Positions 50,336-60,808 of a stretch of DNA of 64,000 bases are shown one piece after another. Source of the DNA: Candidatus Altimarinota bacterium (GTDB lineage Bacteria > Patescibacteriota > Gracilibacteria > BD1-5 > UBA6164); assembly GCA_025210615.1 (NCBI GenBank), contig JAOARJ010000002.1, positions 310,001 to 374,000 of the forward strand, read 5' to 3'. The position numbers and the translations under genes were made by a program. Below the pieces are notes generated by a model that saw only the letters and a program-made list of their open reading frames with translations, was not told the origin of the DNA and did not search any database. Every line of letters starts with the position of its first letter. Position 1 is the stretch's first letter.

Positions 50336-52423
50336 ATGAGAAAAACAAAAATTTTTTTTAGCCTTATTTCTATTTTTGCTATTTTATTGAGCAGTTTTCA
50401 AAGTGCTTTCGCCGCTGAAAATACTGATTCTAATGAGATAAACGCTTATTTAGATAAAATAAAATGAACAGTTCTTATTTCTAATAAAATTTATAGAGCT
50501 AGAAATAATAAATCAGCTGTAAAACTAAAAACTTGAGATATTTTATGGTCTTTGAAAACAAGTTCTGCTAATGTAGTATTTGAAGATGGAAGTATTTTTA
50601 GATTATCTGGGAATACAAAATTTGTTATTCAAGATTTAAGTAAAGATGAGGCAAATTTAGAAGTAAAAAATTGAAGTGTATGGGCTAGAATCCTTAAACC
50701 AATCGGAAGTTGAACAACTTATAATGTAGAAACAAAATCAGTTAGTGCCTCTGTTAGAGGGACTTCGGTTTCCTTTAAACATGATGAAGAGTCTGGTTTA
50801 GTTTGAATAAAAGTTATTGATTCAATTAATGATGATGAAGCAATTTTGCTAAAAACAAAAAAAGATGATAAAGAAATAAAAATTCCAAAAGAAACTTCTG
50901 TTGTTATTGATGAAAATAAAGATTTCACTCAAACTAAAAAACTAAATATTAAAAAGGAATTAGAAGAAAATCCTGAAATTAAAGAAAATACAAAAAAAGA
51001 TTTATTATATATGAATGAGCTAATAAGCTCTACGATAAAAGAAAAAGTTAATTCTAATAATAGTAATAATACTTCTGAAGAAAATGATGAAGAAGAAATT
51101 TTTACACCTAAAATAAATATAGATTTAAAAAAAGTTTCTGGTGAAATTTCTCAAAGTATACCTGAAGATGAAGAAGAAGCTGAAGCTCTTTTTGATAATA
51201 AAGAAATCGCTGATGCTTTTGTTAAAGAGCAAAAAAAAATTGAAAATCTTGTAGATAATATGGAGGAACAAATCTTATCTGACACTTTGGAGGGATTAAA
51301 TAAAGTAAATAATCTTTTAGTAAAAGATGAGGTTATTTCTGAAATGAGAGAACTTTATAGTGACAATGAAGAAACTTCTTCACAAGAAAAATTAGATAAA
51401 ATGATTAATCTTGTAGTAGAAAACGATTTATCTGACGAAAAAGTCAAAGATATAAAAGAAAATGATTCATTAAATATGGGTGAAGTCTTTGAAACTTATA
51501 AGGATATTGCTAGTGAAAATTGAAATGATTATTTGATTGCTCAATTTGATGATACTATGGATATGTATGGCGAGTTAATCAAGATGGAACAAGAGAGAAT
51601 CACAGAATATGGACAACAAATTGAAAACAACCTAAAAGAGCAAATCAAAAATACAATGGAATATAACGATGAATATGTAAATTATTTAAATCAAGATACA
51701 AAAGAAAAAGAAGATAAAATTATAGAATTAAAAAATAAATTAAAAATCTTAGAAAAAAAATTAGCTATAGCAAAATATGAGTTAGCTAAAGCCAATGCTG
51801 AAAAGAAATGAGATGATGAATATGATGAAGCTTTATATGAATTGGAATATAGAGTTGAAGAATTAGAAGATGAAATAAAATATACTAAAGAAGATATAGA
51901 AGACTTACAAGAAAATATCAAAGATAATAAAAAAGATATATTAGAAGAACAAAAAGAAGAACTTGAAGATATTGAAGAACTAAAGAAAGATTATGAAGAA
52001 GAAGTTAAAGAGTTAAAAGAAGATGCAGAAGACAGCATAAAAGATGTTAAAATAGATATGAAGGAAGATATGGAAGATTTGAAAGAGGATATGCAAGAAG
52101 AAATAGAAGATAAAAAAGAAGAAGAAAAAGAAGCTGAAGAAACTAGACTTGAAGCTGAAAAAGAAGCTAAAGAAGCTAGACTTGAGGCTGAGAAAGAAGC
52201 TGAAGAAAAAATAGAAGAAGCTTTAGAAATTTGAAGGCTTAATATAAAAAATGATGAAGATGAAAGTAGTACTACTTTACCTGAAATTGATTGAGTAAAA
52301 GTTGAATGAAATAAACAAGAAACTAAAAAATCATCAATAAAAGATAGATATAAAGAAGCTAGAAAAAGAATAAAGGAAGCGAAAAAAAGAATTGAAGAAG
52401 CTAGAAAAAAGTATGAAAAATAA
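50336..52423 (+). CDS. Secreted FecR-domain protein with long acidic coiled coil
   Basis: 695 aa. Signal peptide (1-26), FecR domain (about 40-165; TGDILWSLKTSSANVVFEDG, FRLSGNTKFVI, VETKSVSASVRGTSVSF). About 500 residues of charged helix follow, with near-perfect heptads between 460 and 660 (YRVEELEDEIKYTKEDIEDL; EEELEDIEEL-like; repeated RLEAEKEAKEA), ending in a basic KEARKRIKEAKKRIEEARKK tail. A periplasmic or surface rod that could signal to the divergent CHASE2 cyclase. The C-terminal repeats are low complexity. Confidence 0.85.
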
Positions 52424-52427
52424 AATA

Positions 52428-52460
52428 AAAAGATAGGACTTCTCTATCTTTTTTTTGTAA
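52428..52460 (+). terminator. Terminator of the FecR gene
   Basis: AAAGATAG and CTATCTTT arms, then T-run. Confidence 0.8.
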
Positions 52461-52510
52461 AATTTGAAAAATGAATATAATTGTAAATATTAAAAATAAT
52501 TTTTGTGACT

Positions 52511-52687
52511 ATGATTAGATATTTAATTTCTTTCGTTATAATTTTTGTAATTATTGATATGCCTTTAAATATTTTTTGGCAAACAAATAATTTTATGTAT
52601 CCATCTTTTCCTTATGAAGCTGTTAGACTTATTATAAGTGCTTTATTAGCTTTATTTGCTTGTTATGTTATAGAAAAGATTAGTTAA
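52511..52687 (+). CDS. Small two-helix membrane protein
   Basis: 58 aa from ATG 52511 (GTG at 52505 also possible). Two membrane helices (YLISFVIIFVIIDMPLNIF; AVRLIISALLALFACYVI) joined by a short loop. Looks like DUF2177-type small proteins only superficially. Function unknown. Confidence 0.55.
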   Translation: MIRYLISFVIIFVIIDMPLNIFWQTNNFMYPSFPYEAVRLIISALLALFACYVIEKIS

Positions 52688-52688
52688 A

Positions 52689-53525
52689 TTATTTTATAAA
52701 TAATTCTGTTGGTTCAGGACTAGGTTCCCGCACACTTCCATTTGGTCAAAATCAAATATTAGAATAGTTCCGATAACTTCCTGTTCATGAGCGTCAACCA
52801 ACTTGTGCATCATATTTACAATAGTTTAATCAAAACCAATAATAATAGTATGTGTCATTTGTAGGCTCTACAGTATATATCATTTTTATCATATATTCAC
52901 TATGTCATGTACATTTCCGATGAGAACGAGTTGTATCAACATTTTTTTCAACCTGTCAATTTAAAACTTTTTCATAGCTTTGTCATCAAATTTTTAACAT
53001 TATATTATTTGCCGCCATATTAAACTGATTTGGATTAAAACAATCTATGTTAGAATTTTTTACTATAGTTTGTGTTGTAACACAACTTGAAGCATCAGTA
53101 GCACTGTAATTTCAAATTATATTTACATATCTAGTCCGCCCTCATCAATTAGTCGTCATATCACAATACACTTTAAAAGCATTTCCAGTATATCAATCAG
53201 GCTTTATATAATATTCTTTATCTACATCAACTCACTTACCTTTTAAATCTAAACAAGATTTTCAGGGATTAGTAATAGTTCATTCAATACTATCTCCCAA
53301 GCAAAATCAAGAATTATCACAAATTTTTCAAGTTACATATAACTTTCAATTTAGTTTTATATCAGCTCAAGAAACATCTATTTTATTAGTTAAACTAGAT
53401 ATATTTTCCCAAGTAGTATTATCTAAAACTTCTCAAGAGTTTTTATTTATAGTTATAGCGCTAATAAAATTAGCTAAATATATTCAGCTTAATATTAAAC
53501 TTAGAAACAATATAATTTTCTTCAT
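52689..53525 (-). CDS. Secreted fibrinogen-like domain protein, paralog 4
   Basis: 278 aa, complete. Signal peptide (MKKIILFLSLILSGIYLANF), shared module (NSGEVLDNTTW ... SLTNKIDV ... IKLNGKLYVTG), then a fibrinogen-like domain (EYYIKPDGYTGNAFKVYCDM, TTNGGGRTRYVN) with cysteines for disulfides (SSCVTTQ, NIDCFNP, HRKCTGH, LNYCKYD). The first 140 residues are nearly identical to paralog 1 at the window start. Trp to Arg in GGGWT/GGGRT is a small change in the signature. Probably exported and surface-bound. Confidence 0.82.
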
Positions 53526-53607
53526 AATTTTTTATAATTTTAAAATTTTATATATTACAATTGATTTAAAGTATAATATATTTTTTATATAATTCAAATT
53601 TAAAAGA

Positions 53608-53633
53608 AAATAAAAACTTCTAAAAATAGAAGT
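53608..53633 (-). terminator. Terminator of the Cas2-fold gene
   Basis: AAACTTCT and AGAAGTTT arms, then A/T-rich tail. Confidence 0.65.
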
Positions 53634-53640
53634 TTATTTA

Positions 53641-53892
53641 TTAACTATTAAGAAAATCTCCAGCTGATGTATTTAACCAACAATCTCTGTTTTTTGATAT
53701 TTCTGTGATGAAAATATTTTCACTATCTCAAATAAAATCTTTTAATTCATCTCATATAATGCTGGCTGGCTTTTTACTTTCTATAAACCAAACATTATAA
53801 AAAAGATGTAATTTATCATAATCACCTAACGCTTCTACTATTTTTTTCTCCGCAACTTTTCATCATTTAAATGTTATTAAGTATTTGCACAT
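53641..53892 (-). CDS. Small Cas2/SinR-fold-like protein
   Basis: 83 aa. MCKYLITFKG, then helix (KKIVEALGDYDKLHLFYNVWFIES), helix and IFITEIS give a beta-alpha-beta-beta-alpha-beta ferredoxin-like fold, with the Trp-hy-x-S pattern seen in SinR/VapD/Cas2-related proteins. No CRISPR array or other cas gene is in the window, so a Cas role is not supported. A dsDNA/RNA-binding or toxin-related role is possible; low certainty. Confidence 0.45.
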
Positions 53893-54053
53893 AATAAATG
53901 ACAGTTAAAAAATAATATATAAGAATATATTTCCACTGCTAGGGCAAGTATTTTATCATAATAAAATTTTTAGTCAAATCTTTTTTCAAAAAAAAGCTAG
54001 AAATAGTGTATATCCTAGCCATTTATATTTAATTTTAGTTAAATATTTTTTTG

Positions 54054-54884
54054 TTATTTTTTGATATGTTCTAATAATTTTTCAATTTTTAATGGGGTTA
54101 ATGGAATAGCAAATCAAATTCAATTTCATCAATCAACTATCGCAGTATTTACTCAAACAACCTTTCAATTTAGATTCATAAGCGGCCCTCCACTATTTCA
54201 AGGATTTATAGCTGCATCAGTTTGTAATAATCAAGGCAATACATCTCAATTTCAAACTGTTATTTGTCTATGTTCTCAGCTTATTATTCATAAAGTTATA
54301 GTATTTGGAAACTCTGCTAGTGTATTTCAGATAGCTATTGCGAATTGTCATACTGTTGTATCTTTTGCTGAAGAGAATTCAAGTTTTTTATATAATGCTC
54401 TTTTTTCTTCATCTAATCAGCTTAAATCTACTTTTACTAATGCTAAATCATGAGTTTTATCTCTGTATACAACTTCTGCTTCTAGTTCATCTTTTAATGA
54501 CGTAACTACTGTATATTCAGCTTTTTCATCTCAAACTACATGTTTATTTGTCAAAATTATTCAATCATCAGTAACAAAAAATCAAGTTCAGCCTCATACT
54601 TCTTGTTTTACATCTCATACATTATATTCAAAAAACCCAAATGGATCACTTCTATATAATGACATTTTTTTCTTTACAATAATGTTTACAACACTTTTTG
54701 AAATTGTGCTATATGAATTTTTTATTTGTTGTTCTATTGAAGATACTAATTGCGCGTTTCCTTTTTTAACGCTCTCTGGCATAATAAATTTATAAGTGAA
54801 AAAAGCTCATAAAATTCAAGAGAAAAAGGACATTAAAACTGTTAGAAATGCTAAAGTTCTTATTTTTTTTCTATTTTTTCCCAT
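54054..54884 (-). CDS. HtrA/DegP-type membrane-anchored serine protease, no PDZ
   Basis: 276 aa. One N-terminal anchor (LAFLTVLMSFFSGILGAFFT, 11-30). The trypsin-like domain has triad His115 (TNKHVV), Asp146 (THDLALVK) and Ser231 (NPGNSGGPL); glycines of the oxyanion loop are partly TGA. It degrades misfolded envelope proteins. Unlike DegP/DegS it lacks a PDZ domain and ends right after the protease. The next gene upstream (54890) ends 5 bp before this start, so they form an operon. Confidence 0.92.
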
Positions 54885-54889
54885 AATTT

Positions 54890-55804
54890 TTAGTTATTTA
54901 ATATTTTATTAAAATCAAAGTTTTTATCCATATTATATCACCTTAATTTATATTTATTATTTCAAATTAATCAATTTTTTTGTTCAGTTTTATTATTTTG
55001 ATTATTATTTATATATATTCAATATTTATATTCACACTCTCTTGTTAAATCTATTATTTCATCATTATACTTTCATTCTGGATAAAATATAGCACTTGTA
55101 TTATGAATAAAATTCGTATCTAAATAATTTTTACTAGAACATATTTCGTGTTTTAATTTTTCTTTATTTTCTATATTTGTAAGCCTAATTCAAGTTACTC
55201 AATTAGATAAAAAATCAAAATTATTAGTATTTATTATTTCAAGAAGTTCTGGTGTAGTCATAAAATTTTCATACCTTCAAGTTTTTCTTAGATTAGCTGT
55301 ATTTAAAGCTAAATTATATTTTATATTATATTTTTCTATAATAGGAAAAATCTCTGTATAAAAACTTACTTTAGAGTTATTACTTATTAGTAAGACTAAA
55401 TTTTTATTTGGAAAACATCATTCTTCTTCAAAAAATTCTAATTCATTTAGTCAAGCTATATAAATTTTTTGCTCGTCGTTATATTTTTTTAATAATTTTA
55501 TATTTTCTTCAAAACTTTCTAAATTTAAAATGTTTTCTGTATTTATAATATTTTCATCGATAACTCAATCAAGTTCAAAATTATTATACACTAAAATATT
55601 TAAATTTATATCATTTATATTTTCACATTTATTTTCTTGTTTTAATAATCTAGCTTGCTCTCTTAAGCGATTTAATTTATTTATTTTTTCTTCTAAAATT
55701 TGTGTTTCTAACTGCAGATTTTCACTAACTTCTGGTTCTGGGGTTACTACTCAGCAAGAATATAATAAAATAGATAAACATAATGTCAATAAAATTTTTC
55801 TCAT
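54890..55804 (-). CDS. Lipoprotein with polysaccharide-deacetylase-like domain
   Basis: 304 aa. Lipobox LLYSC (Cys17). An acidic helix (30-62) precedes a domain whose C-terminal half resembles NodB-type deacetylases (YIKYNLALNTANLR; MTTPELLEIINTNNFDFLSNG; AIFYPEGKYNDEIIDLTRE). The usual metal-binding His pair (HxxxH) and catalytic Asp are not seen, so enzyme activity is doubtful. Operon with htrA. Confidence 0.5.
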
Positions 55805-55898
55805 ATTTTTTAATTAACTTTTATTAAGTTATTAGCATTATATTCACTTTAATAAAAAATCAAAAATTATATTGACAAAAATTTGTAAGAAAATAAAT

Positions 55899-55927
55899 TT
55901 GACTTAACAAAATTTTAAGTGTATAAT
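55899..55927 (+). promoter_or_regulatory. Strong promoter of the pilin gene
   Basis: TTGACT, 17-nt spacer ending TG, TATAAT (extended -10), 39 bp before the start codon. Confidence 0.7.
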
Positions 55928-55965
55928 GCCCAAAATAGTAATATTTTATACATTATTTTTAACTT

Positions 55966-57753
55966 ATGAAAACAAGAAAACAAAAACAAGCGTTTACGCT
56001 TATAGAACTAATAGTTGTTATTAGTATCTTAGCAATATTATGAACTATTGCATTTATATCTTTGCAAGGATTTTGAAGTCAATCAAGAGATTCTGCTAGG
56101 CTTTCTGACGTTGAAAAATTAAAAACAGCGTTAGAAGTATATTGAGTAGAAACTTGAGCATTTCCTACTCCTGAAAATTGAACAACAAAATATTATGATG
56201 AAGATGGTAATATTGCTAGTACTTGAGATCAATATGGTGTTTGGAAGGAATGAAAATTTGATGATAAAATGTATATGCAAGTTTGAAAACTTAGTAAAAA
56301 ACCTGTTGACCCATTAGATAAAAGTACTGAATATATATACAGTAAAGCAACTAACTTAAATCAATATGAAATTCTAGTAAAATTAGAGGATTCTGATTCA
56401 AAATTAGCTTTTATTGAAAAAGCTAGCGCTTTAGCTGATGAATATAATTCTCAAAGAGTTGACTGAACATATAATGGATATTATGTAAAAGCCATTGGTA
56501 GTACAAAAGTTACTTTATTAGCAACTCCTTCAATTATAACTTGAGATTTAGAGCCTGCAGATTTAAATGATAATATTGTTGGTGAATCAAAAACAACTTC
56601 TGCAACTTGAAAAGAGGTAGATTTAAGAATTTCATGACCTAATGCTCCACGTGCTATAAAAATACAAGTTGTACATGAATCTGATTCAATGCCTGATACT
56701 GATGAAGAAATTAAAGATTTCACAAAAGAATTAAAAAAATCTTTATTAGATCCTGATGAAGGTAACTGAAATATTCTAAAAGATGAACCTAATTATGATT
56801 CACTGGAAGCAATCGCAGACACCGATGCTAATAATAAAATGGTATGAGATGCTATATTAGGAAATTCTTCATCATGAGGAAGTAGTGTTGCATCACTTCC
56901 TCAAAATTCTTGTACTTATGGTTATTGAACTATATGACATTGATGAAATGGGACATTCTATACTTCAAATTCTAATGACGATTGTAGTTCTATATCTAAA
57001 TCATTTACTTGTGATAATGGTACTTGGAAGGACTGAGAAAATGTAAAATCAACTCACAATTATGCTTACTGTACTGCTGCAGCTAAATGTTTCGGACATA
57101 ATTATGAAGATAAAGCTGCTAGCCCTTCTTGGTTAGCTCAAATTCCAATTCCTGAAACAACAAAACCAACAGTTGCAACAAACTATTCAAAAAATTATAC
57201 TTCTACGTGATTAAAAGCTAATTTTACATATTCTGTTGATGCTGAATGTAAAAATATTGCTGATAATCCCTGGGCTTATACTAATAAATCAGTAACCGTA
57301 ACTGGTTGTTTAGATAATGACAATCAACATTTAATAAATGCTGATACCCCTACTCTATGATGTATGGATAATACTGATACTTGTGATATAGATTGAACAA
57401 CTGGTACAAAAACTTGGACTTGATTATGGAATGAAAAAAATAAATGGGGAGCTTGTCAAAAACCTGCTTGAGCAGTTCCGATAGTAACTAAAACAAATAT
57501 TCCTTATACTGCTGGTTACGTAGATGCTGAAGATCCTCTAAATGGTTGAGCTGACAGATCATTGACAAACTTACAAAGTCTTTCTACTGGTGAAAGAACT
57601 TGGGTAGTTGATACATGGAAATATAGTGCAACTTCTTGTGCTTCTGGATACTATGTATTTGATAGTGACTGAGATTGATATAATGAATGTACAAACTATT
57701 GTAAAGTTGCTGATGATGCTCCTATAGGACTTGGTAAATGTACAATAAAATAG
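55966..57753 (+). CDS. Large type IV pilin-like surface protein
   Basis: 595 aa, far larger than a typical pilin (about 150 aa). Prepilin leader with AFTLIELIVVISILAILGTI (residues 9-28); the residue before the mature Phe is Ala, not the usual Gly, and Glu5 is kept. After the N-terminal helix comes a large Cys-rich, Thr/Ser/Asn-rich head ending in FDSDGDGYNECTNYC, a calcium-binding type motif. Probably a surface adhesin pilin retracted by the PilT ATPases. Stop is TAG. A strong promoter and terminator suggest a single-gene, well-expressed unit. Confidence 0.82.
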
Positions 57754-57762
57754 AGTAAAAAT

Positions 57763-57798
57763 AAAACCTTCTTGATAATTTCAGGAAGGTTTTTTAAT
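57763..57798 (+). terminator. Terminator of the pilin gene
   Basis: AACCTTCYTGA and TCAGGAAGGTT arms, then TTTTTT. Confidence 0.75.
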
Positions 57799-57829
57799 AA
57801 TTAAAATTTAGTGAAATAAAAAACAACTT

Positions 57830-58177
57830 TTAAGCTGTTTTTCATAAAATATCTGAAATTTCTTTATTGTCGTTTGCTCCTATAACATTAGCTAAAGCTG
57901 TTATTCTTTCTTGGTGCTTTTTTTGTTCTAAAGCTTCTAAACCCAATTCAAATCTATCAACTTGTAAAGATGCTACTTCTGCAATAGTTTCTTGCGCCTT
58001 ATTATCTCCTTCAGCTATACAAAATAATCCTTCTATTCTTTCTTTAAACTGCTGCGCAACTAATGAACTTAATCACATATTTTCTTGCATATTTTCTAAT
58101 CTTTCTAGCATTTCTTGCTTAGTAGCAGTTACAACATTTGATAAATGTGTAAATTTTTTATCTCATTTTAACGACAT
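57830..58177 (-). CDS. Small helical hypothetical protein
   Basis: 115 aa, all helix by pattern (TATKQEMLERLENMQENMG; LVAQQFKERIEGLFCIAEGD; QVDRFELGLEALEQKKHQER). No family. It lies 37 bp after another small helical gene on the same strand, and a hairpin overlaps its stop. Confidence 0.6.
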
Positions 58178-58214
58178 ATTTTATTTTTGTTTTAATTGTA
58201 AATTAGGTTTTGTT

Positions 58215-58502
58215 TTACATATTGCTTTTTAAAGTTTCAAGTTCATCATGAGTAGTTAGATTTATATCTTTAATTGCAAAATCTATTCACTCTAAAGATT
58301 TTTCCAACAAGATTTCTTGTTCTTTTATAAAATCTTCCTCGATTTGTTTTAGTTTAGATACCAAAGCATCCCAATTGTCTAAAATATTTTGTTTTTGCTC
58401 ATCTGTAACAGCTCAAAATATCGTTCTAATATCATGGACATCTTTTTCATTTAAATTAGATTTTTCTATTAAATCTTCTAAATAACTATTTAGTTTTGTC
58501 AT
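58215..58502 (-). CDS. Small acidic helical hypothetical protein
   Basis: 95 aa, acidic, helical (LNSYLEDLIEKSNLNEKDVHD; KQNILDNWDALVSKLKQIEED). Two TGA-Gly codons. Co-directional with the 57830 gene. No family recognised. Confidence 0.6.
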
Positions 58503-58696
58503 ATTTTTTATTAATTTATTAATTTTTTATAGTATAACAAAATACAGCTTTTTTAGCAAATTTATTTTAAAAAAATCTTGCCTAAACTTTTTTATCTAAT
58601 TTTTTTGTTTAACTTATATTTAAGTTGTAAAGTAATTATATCTTATTTTTTTAGTAAGTTCAAGAAATATTGCTTGACAAATTTTTATTATATAAA

Positions 58697-58724
58697 AAAG
58701 CTCTGTAATAAGAGCTTATTTTAG
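58697..58724 (-). terminator. clpP terminator
   Basis: AAGCTCT and AGAGCTT arms, T-rich tail on the minus strand. Confidence 0.65.
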
Positions 58725-58743
58725 CGGAAATTTAATTTTAAAT

Positions 58744-59322
58744 TTAGTTTTTTATTATTTTATCTATCAATCAGTATTCAAGAGCCTCTTCTGGGCTCAT
58801 AAAGTTATCTCTATCACAATCCTCTTCTACTTTTTTGATATCTTGACCAGTATGTTTAGATAAAATTCCGTATAAAGTTTGTCCTGTTTTATCAATGTGT
58901 TTTGCTGCAATTTTTATATCTGTCGCTTGTCATTCAGCTCAACCTAAAGGTTGGTGTATCATAATTTCACTATGTGGAAGTGCATATCTCTTCCCTTTTG
59001 CTCATCAAGCAAGAATAACAGATCCCATAGACGCGGCTAATCAAACACAAACAGTAATTACATCAGGTTTTATATATTGCATTGTATCATAAATCGCTAG
59101 TCCAGCCGTCACATGTCATCATGGAGAATTCACATACATTGTAATAGGCGCTTTAGCATCTTGTTTTTCTAGAAATAAAAGTTGTGCTATCACAGTATTG
59201 GCGACACTAGAGTCAATTGCATCTCACAAAAAAATCACTCTATCTTCAAGAAGTCTAGAATAAATATCATAAGCTCTTTCGCCACCTGTTGGGCTTTTAT
59301 CAATAACAGTAGGTATCAACAT
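58744..59322 (-). CDS. clpP: ATP-dependent Clp protease proteolytic subunit
   Basis: 192 aa, standard length. Catalytic triad Ser99 (GLAASMGS), His123 (MIHQPLGG), Asp172 (CDRDNFMS). [17 protein letters not shown] matches the family and its glycines are TGA. It forms the barrel that degrades proteins unfolded by ClpX or ClpC; neither is adjacent. No propeptide is evident. Confidence 0.97.
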
Positions 59323-59498
59323 ATTTTTTTATTTAATTTTAAAGTCTTGCTAATTATATGAGTATTTAATTTTTTCGCAAGAGAATTTAGAAAAATATTT
59401 GCCTTTTATATATTTTTAAATAAAATAATATTACAAAAGACATTGAAAAATTATCTAATATATTTTAAATTATTGACCTTACTACTTAATAAACAACT

Positions 59499-60386
59499 AT
59501 GTCAATAATTATAAATTGGGATGATTTATTTATGGAACTTCCTGAGGAACGGATATAAAATATATTAAATAACACATATACTGTAGAAATACAAAATCCT
59601 TGAGGATTTGAAGAAGCCATAAAAAAGGAAGTAAATAACAGAAATATCTTTGAAATAAAAAAAGCTTTTGACTCTGATATGCTAAAGTTTACAACAGACC
59701 ATCGGGAATGATTTAAAAATAGACGGAATACTTTCTAGAAAACTTATAATGAAAAAAATAAATTTCTAGTAAATAAGGATAAATTAGAAAAAAATCTTGA
59801 ATTTCATGCAGAAGCAGTATGGGCTAAAGCAGAATATTTATTTAAAGAAAAATGACAACACTTTTGGAATTTAAAAATTCTTAGTATCACTCGGTACATA
59901 CTCTGGTGTACTGACATTGCGCCTGACTTAAACATAATATTTGCTAATGAAATTGAAAGTTGAGAATCTAATATAAAAATGAACCCTAAATTTTGTAAAC
60001 ATTGAATAAATAAGCCTGCAGATATTAATAATAACTCTAAAAAATATAATTTTAAATGAGATTACCCTTGAGGAGAAATCCATTATAAATGAAATATTAT
60101 ATATTTATCTGATATTTGAAATGTATTGTACTGATATTTATGAGCTTGTATATGATTTTCTTATAAACATATTGAAAATTGCGCTTTAAAAGTAACTCAA
60201 GCAGCAGAAGATGACTGAGCTAAAAAAGAATGAGCCTTACAAAATGAATTAAGAGATCGTCCCTATTATAGAATAGGATATAGTTTAGGGAGATCATATC
60301 CACCAAATAAATTAAGAAAAGACCTTATAATTTCATCTATATTATCGGTTAATCCATATAAATATGAAGAAAAAACAGAAAAATAA
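59499..60386 (+). pseudogene. Polymorphic toxin type 44-like protein with in-frame TAA and TAG
   Basis: One reading frame of 295 codons is interrupted by TAA at 59556 and TAG at 59736; neither is sense in code 25. The part after the TAG carries a domain like bacterial toxin 44 (GDYPGGEIHYKGNIIYL; GNVLYGYLGACIGFSYKHIE; YYRIGYSLGRSYPPNK), with TGA-Gly at the conserved glycines. Such domains sit at the C-terminus of secreted antibacterial effectors. No in-frame start follows the TAG early enough to keep the domain, so the gene is dead. Confidence 0.6.
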
Positions 60387-60510
60387 ATTATATATTATAC
60401 TTAAACTTTTTATAATAATAGAATTTTTAATTTTAATTTTTATAGTAAATCAATTAACACTAAAATTTTATGAAGACAATTTTAAACAAACATTTTATAG
60501 TCAGAAATAA
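60364..60510 (+). CDS. Very small single-helix membrane protein
   Basis: 48 aa. Its ATG overlaps the end of the toxin pseudogene by 23 bp. Basic N-terminus and one membrane helix (LYIILKLFIIIEFLILIFIV). Position right behind a toxin suggests an immunity or anchor role, but this is inference. Confidence 0.45.
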   Translation: MKKKQKNKLYIILKLFIIIEFLILIFIVNQLTLKFYEDNFKQTFYSQK

Positions 60511-60739
60511 ACCTATTTTAATATTACTAATATTACTTAACAATATTATCTTGCTTTTACAATTTAGTATACTAAGTATATTTTTATGGAAAAACAACTA
60601 TTATTTATTGCAAAATATTTCACTAATTATATTTATAGTTTTAATTTTAATAGAAAGTATTTTTGAAAAATCTTTAATTTGACTATTTATTTTAAATTTC
60701 TTCTTTTTAATTATTTTATTATTTATAAATAATCTATAA
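60470..60739 (+). CDS. Small membrane protein behind the toxin remnant
   Basis: 89 aa, three hydrophobic helices (ILILLILLNNIILLLQFSIL; NISLIIFIVLILIE; GLFILNFFFLIILLFI). Overlaps the previous gene by 41 bp in another frame. Small overlapping membrane genes also follow the MuF gene at 10504; both could be immunity proteins. Confidence 0.5.
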
Positions 60740-60762
60740 TTTCCCCTTGATTTTCCTTATAA

Positions 60763-60789
60763 ATCCGTATAATAAAACGGATTTTTTAA
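60763..60789 (+). terminator. Terminator before gltX
   Basis: AAATCCG and CGGATTT arms, then T-run. Confidence 0.75.
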
Positions 60790-60808
60790 TTTTTAAAAAT
60801 AAGATAAA

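Noticed and set aside
52080-52420. Tandem repeats in the FecR protein gene as a DNA repeat element
   Set aside because: They are heptad-type Glu/Lys/Ala codons of a coiled coil, not a non-coding repeat.
53641-53892. Cas2-like fold taken as a CRISPR-Cas remnant
   Set aside because: No direct-repeat array and no other cas gene anywhere in the window; a SinR/VapD-type relative is more likely.
54061-54453. 130-codon plus-strand ORF
   Set aside because: Antisense shadow of the htrA gene, whose catalytic triad is intact on the minus strand.
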